This document shows positions 4,381 through 5,888 of a DNA stretch of 5,888 nt, one piece after another. This DNA comes from JADFOB01 sp964651325 (GTDB lineage: Bacteria > Planctomycetota > Phycisphaerae > UBA1845), in contig CAZYXP010000214.1 in assembly GCA_964651325.1 (NCBI GenBank), forward strand, positions 1 through 5,888, read 5' to 3'. The translations under genes and the position numbers were made by a program. Position 1 is the first letter of the stretch, and every line of letters starts with the position of its first letter. Under the pieces are notes generated by a model. That model saw only the letters and a program-made list of their open reading frames with translations, was not told the origin of the DNA and made no database searches.

Positions 4381-5835
4381 ATGGCGAAAGCCGCCACCAG
4401 CAAGGCTCGCACCACGAAGAAGCGAGCAGCGTCCGGCAAGTCTTCGACTGCCGTGACAAAGAAAACCAAAGCTGCGAAGCCGCCGGTAGAGGAAGCCCCC
4501 GCCGCGGAAATCGAAATCGACACCGACGACTCGCCCATCGACGCGGAAACGCATGCCAAGTATGAGCAGATCAAGCGCGGCGACATCCACATTACTCAAC
4601 TGCAGCGCATGACGGTCCAGGAACTTCACGATCTCGCCAAATCGGAAGGGCTCGATGAGGTCACCGGGCTCAAGAAGCAGGATTTGATTTTCAAAATCCT
4701 CAAGGCACGCATCAACCGCGACGGGCTCATGTACGGTGAAGGCGTGCTTGAGATCCTGCCTGACGGCTTCGGTTTTCTGCGTAGCCCGGAATACAACTAC
4801 CTGCCCTGCCCGGACGACATTTACATCAGCCCGTCTCAGATCAGGCGGTTCGGTTTGCGCAACGGCCACATCGTGGCCGGGCAAATTCGCCCCCCCAAAG
4901 AGTCCGAGCGATATTTCGCCCTGCTTCGCGTAGAAGCGATCAACTATGAGGATCCCAACGCGGTCACCGAGAAGACCAACTTCGAAGACCTTACCGTACT
5001 GCATCCAGAGGATCGCCTGATTTTCGAGACCGATCCTGCTGAGTTGAACATGCGGGTCGTAGACTTGGTCACGCCGATCGGCATGGGACAGCGTATGCTG
5101 ATTGTCGCGCCGCCGAGAACCGGAAAAACAGTCCTGCTTCAGAAGATGGCCAACGGCATCGCGCACAACCATCCCGACACTTATATCTTCGTTCTGCTGA
5201 TCGATGAGCGTCCTGAAGAAGTGACGGAGATGCAGCGGAACACCACCGCCGAGGTCGTCAGTTCCACCTTTGACGAGCCGGCATCTCGCCACGTGCAGGT
5301 GTCGGAAATGGTCGTGGAAAAGGCCAAGCGGCTCGTCGAGTTCGGTCGCAACGTGGTCATCTTGCTGGATTCCATCACCCGCCTCGCGCGGGCCTACAAC
5401 ACGGAAGTGCCCCACTCTGGAAAAATCCTTTCCGGTGGTGTCGATGCCAACGCATTGCAAAAGCCGAAGCGATTCTTCGGGGCCGCCCGTAACATGGAAG
5501 AGGGCGGATCACTCACAATCATCGGTACGGCTTTGGTCGATACCGGATCCAAGATGGACGAAGTCATTTTTGAGGAATTCAAGGGCACCGGCAACAGTGA
5601 GCTTCACTTGGATCGGCGTCTGGTCGATCGGCGCGTCTGGCCCGCGATTGACGTGGCGGCCTCCGGAACGCGCAAGGAAGAGTTGCTGCTGGATCCCAAG
5701 GAACTGGAGCTGATCTACCGTTTGCGCCGCGTGCTGGCGGATATGAACCCGGTCGAGGCGATGGAGCTACTTCGGGCACAACTGCAAAAAGTGCGGAGTA
5801 ACGCCGAGTTCCTAATGACCATGAACTTGGCCTAG
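4381..5835 (+). CDS. rho: Transcription termination factor Rho
   Basis: A 484-residue hexameric RNA helicase that terminates transcription of untranslated RNA. Residues 1-76 form an extension: Lys/Ala/Thr-rich to about 35, then acidic (EEAPAAEIEIDTDD). The family's N-terminal helical domain follows (MTVQELHDLAKSEG, 77-90), then the cold-shock-like primary RNA-binding domain (GVLEILPDGFGFLR, 121-134, through about 190). The ATPase core has Walker A APPRTGKT (243-250), the conserved DERPEE segment (275-280), Walker B VILLD (326-330), the Q-loop region SGKILSGGVDANAL (346-359), the R-loop FKGTGNSEL (400-408) and SGTRKEELL (428-436), which carries the arginine finger. All catalytic and RNA-contact motifs are present. 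It is about 65 residues longer than E. coli Rho (419), because of the extension. It lies downstream of coaE; no terminator separates it from the next gene. Confidence 0.99.
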   Translation: MAKAATSKARTTKKRAASGKSSTAVTKKTKAAKPPVEEAPAAEIEIDTDDSPIDAETHAKYEQIKRGDIHITQLQRMTVQELHDLAKSEGLDEVTGLKKQDLIFKILKARINRDGLMYGEGVLEILPDGFGFLRSPEYNYLPCPDDIYISPSQIRRFGLRNGHIVAGQIRPPKESERYFALLRVEAINYEDPNAVTEKTNFEDLTVLHPEDRLIFETDPAELNMRVVDLVTPIGMGQRMLIVAPPRTGKTVLLQKMANGIAHNHPDTYIFVLLIDERPEEVTEMQRNTTAEVVSSTFDEPASRHVQVSEMVVEKAKRLVEFGRNVVILLDSITRLARAYNTEVPHSGKILSGGVDANALQKPKRFFGAARNMEEGGSLTIIGTALVDTGSKMDEVIFEEFKGTGNSELHLDRRLVDRRVWPAIDVAASGTRKEELLLDPKELELIYRLRRVLADMNPVEAMELLRAQLQKVRSNAEFLMTMNLA

Positions 5836-5865
5836 TGCGCATTGTTGAAGGAGAATTGAGACTCC

Positions 5866-5888
5866 GTGAATGACGAAACCGGCGACTG
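5866..5888 (+). CDS. Start of an unidentified gene, cut by the window end
   Basis: AAGGAG (5848-5853) lies 12 nt before a GTG at 5866-5868, which opens a frame reading V/M-N-D-E-T-G-D to the edge. An ATG at 5870-5872 in another frame (M-T-K-P-A-T) is also open, but is 16 nt from the same site and so less likely. The start is 30 nt after the rho stop with no terminator between, so co-transcription with rho is likely. GGAG within the site (5850-5853) could pair with CTCC (5862-5865) next to the start. Seven codons are too few to name a product. Confidence 0.4.

Noticed and set aside
4321..5460. 379-codon minus-strand open frame opposite rho
   Set aside because: It is antisense to an unmistakable rho, begins within it without a ribosome-binding site, and its translation shows no recognisable domain.

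Overview
The window is G+C-rich bacterial DNA made mostly of housekeeping genes, with one unusual non-coding block at its left end. The likely source is a member of the Planctomycetota. This is inferred from the double-CxxC zinc ribbon with an 'APDG...RRGKCPHCG' pattern, which I associate with planctomycete proteins, and from coaE lying next to rho. No rRNA or marker gene is present to prove it.

Layout. Positions 1-386 hold no gene. Positions 30-229 carry four separate palindromes, and 248-379 carry four head-to-tail copies of a 33-34 bp hairpin unit. On the minus strand lies a two-gene unit. der (2287-956, ribosome-assembly GTPase) is followed after 59 nt by a small zinc-ribbon protein of unknown function (896-387), whose stop codon lies just before the hairpin array. 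Divergent from der, across a 309-nt gap, is an AMMECR1-domain protein (2597-3169). A 428-nt gap follows; it contains a good sigma-70-type promoter (3376-3404). Then come coaE (3598-4242, last step of coenzyme A synthesis), rho (4381-5835, transcription termination factor), and the start of another gene at the right edge (about 5866). coaE, rho and the edge gene lie on the plus strand with no convincing terminator between them, so they may share transcripts.

How the genes fit together. Der, CoaE and Rho act in ribosome assembly, cofactor supply and transcription termination, and none needs another for its chemistry. Four of the six starts appear to be non-ATG (GTG for der, AMMECR1 and the edge gene; TTG for coaE).

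The most interesting signal is the 248-379 array. Read on the minus strand, as the 3' end of the der/zinc-ribbon transcript, every copy folds into a stem of about 8 bp capped by a GNRA tetraloop (GCAA or GUAA). The differences between copies are mostly ones RNA pairing tolerates, and the last copy runs into a T-tract like an intrinsic terminator. I see no defence system, mobile element, CRISPR array or biosynthetic cluster.
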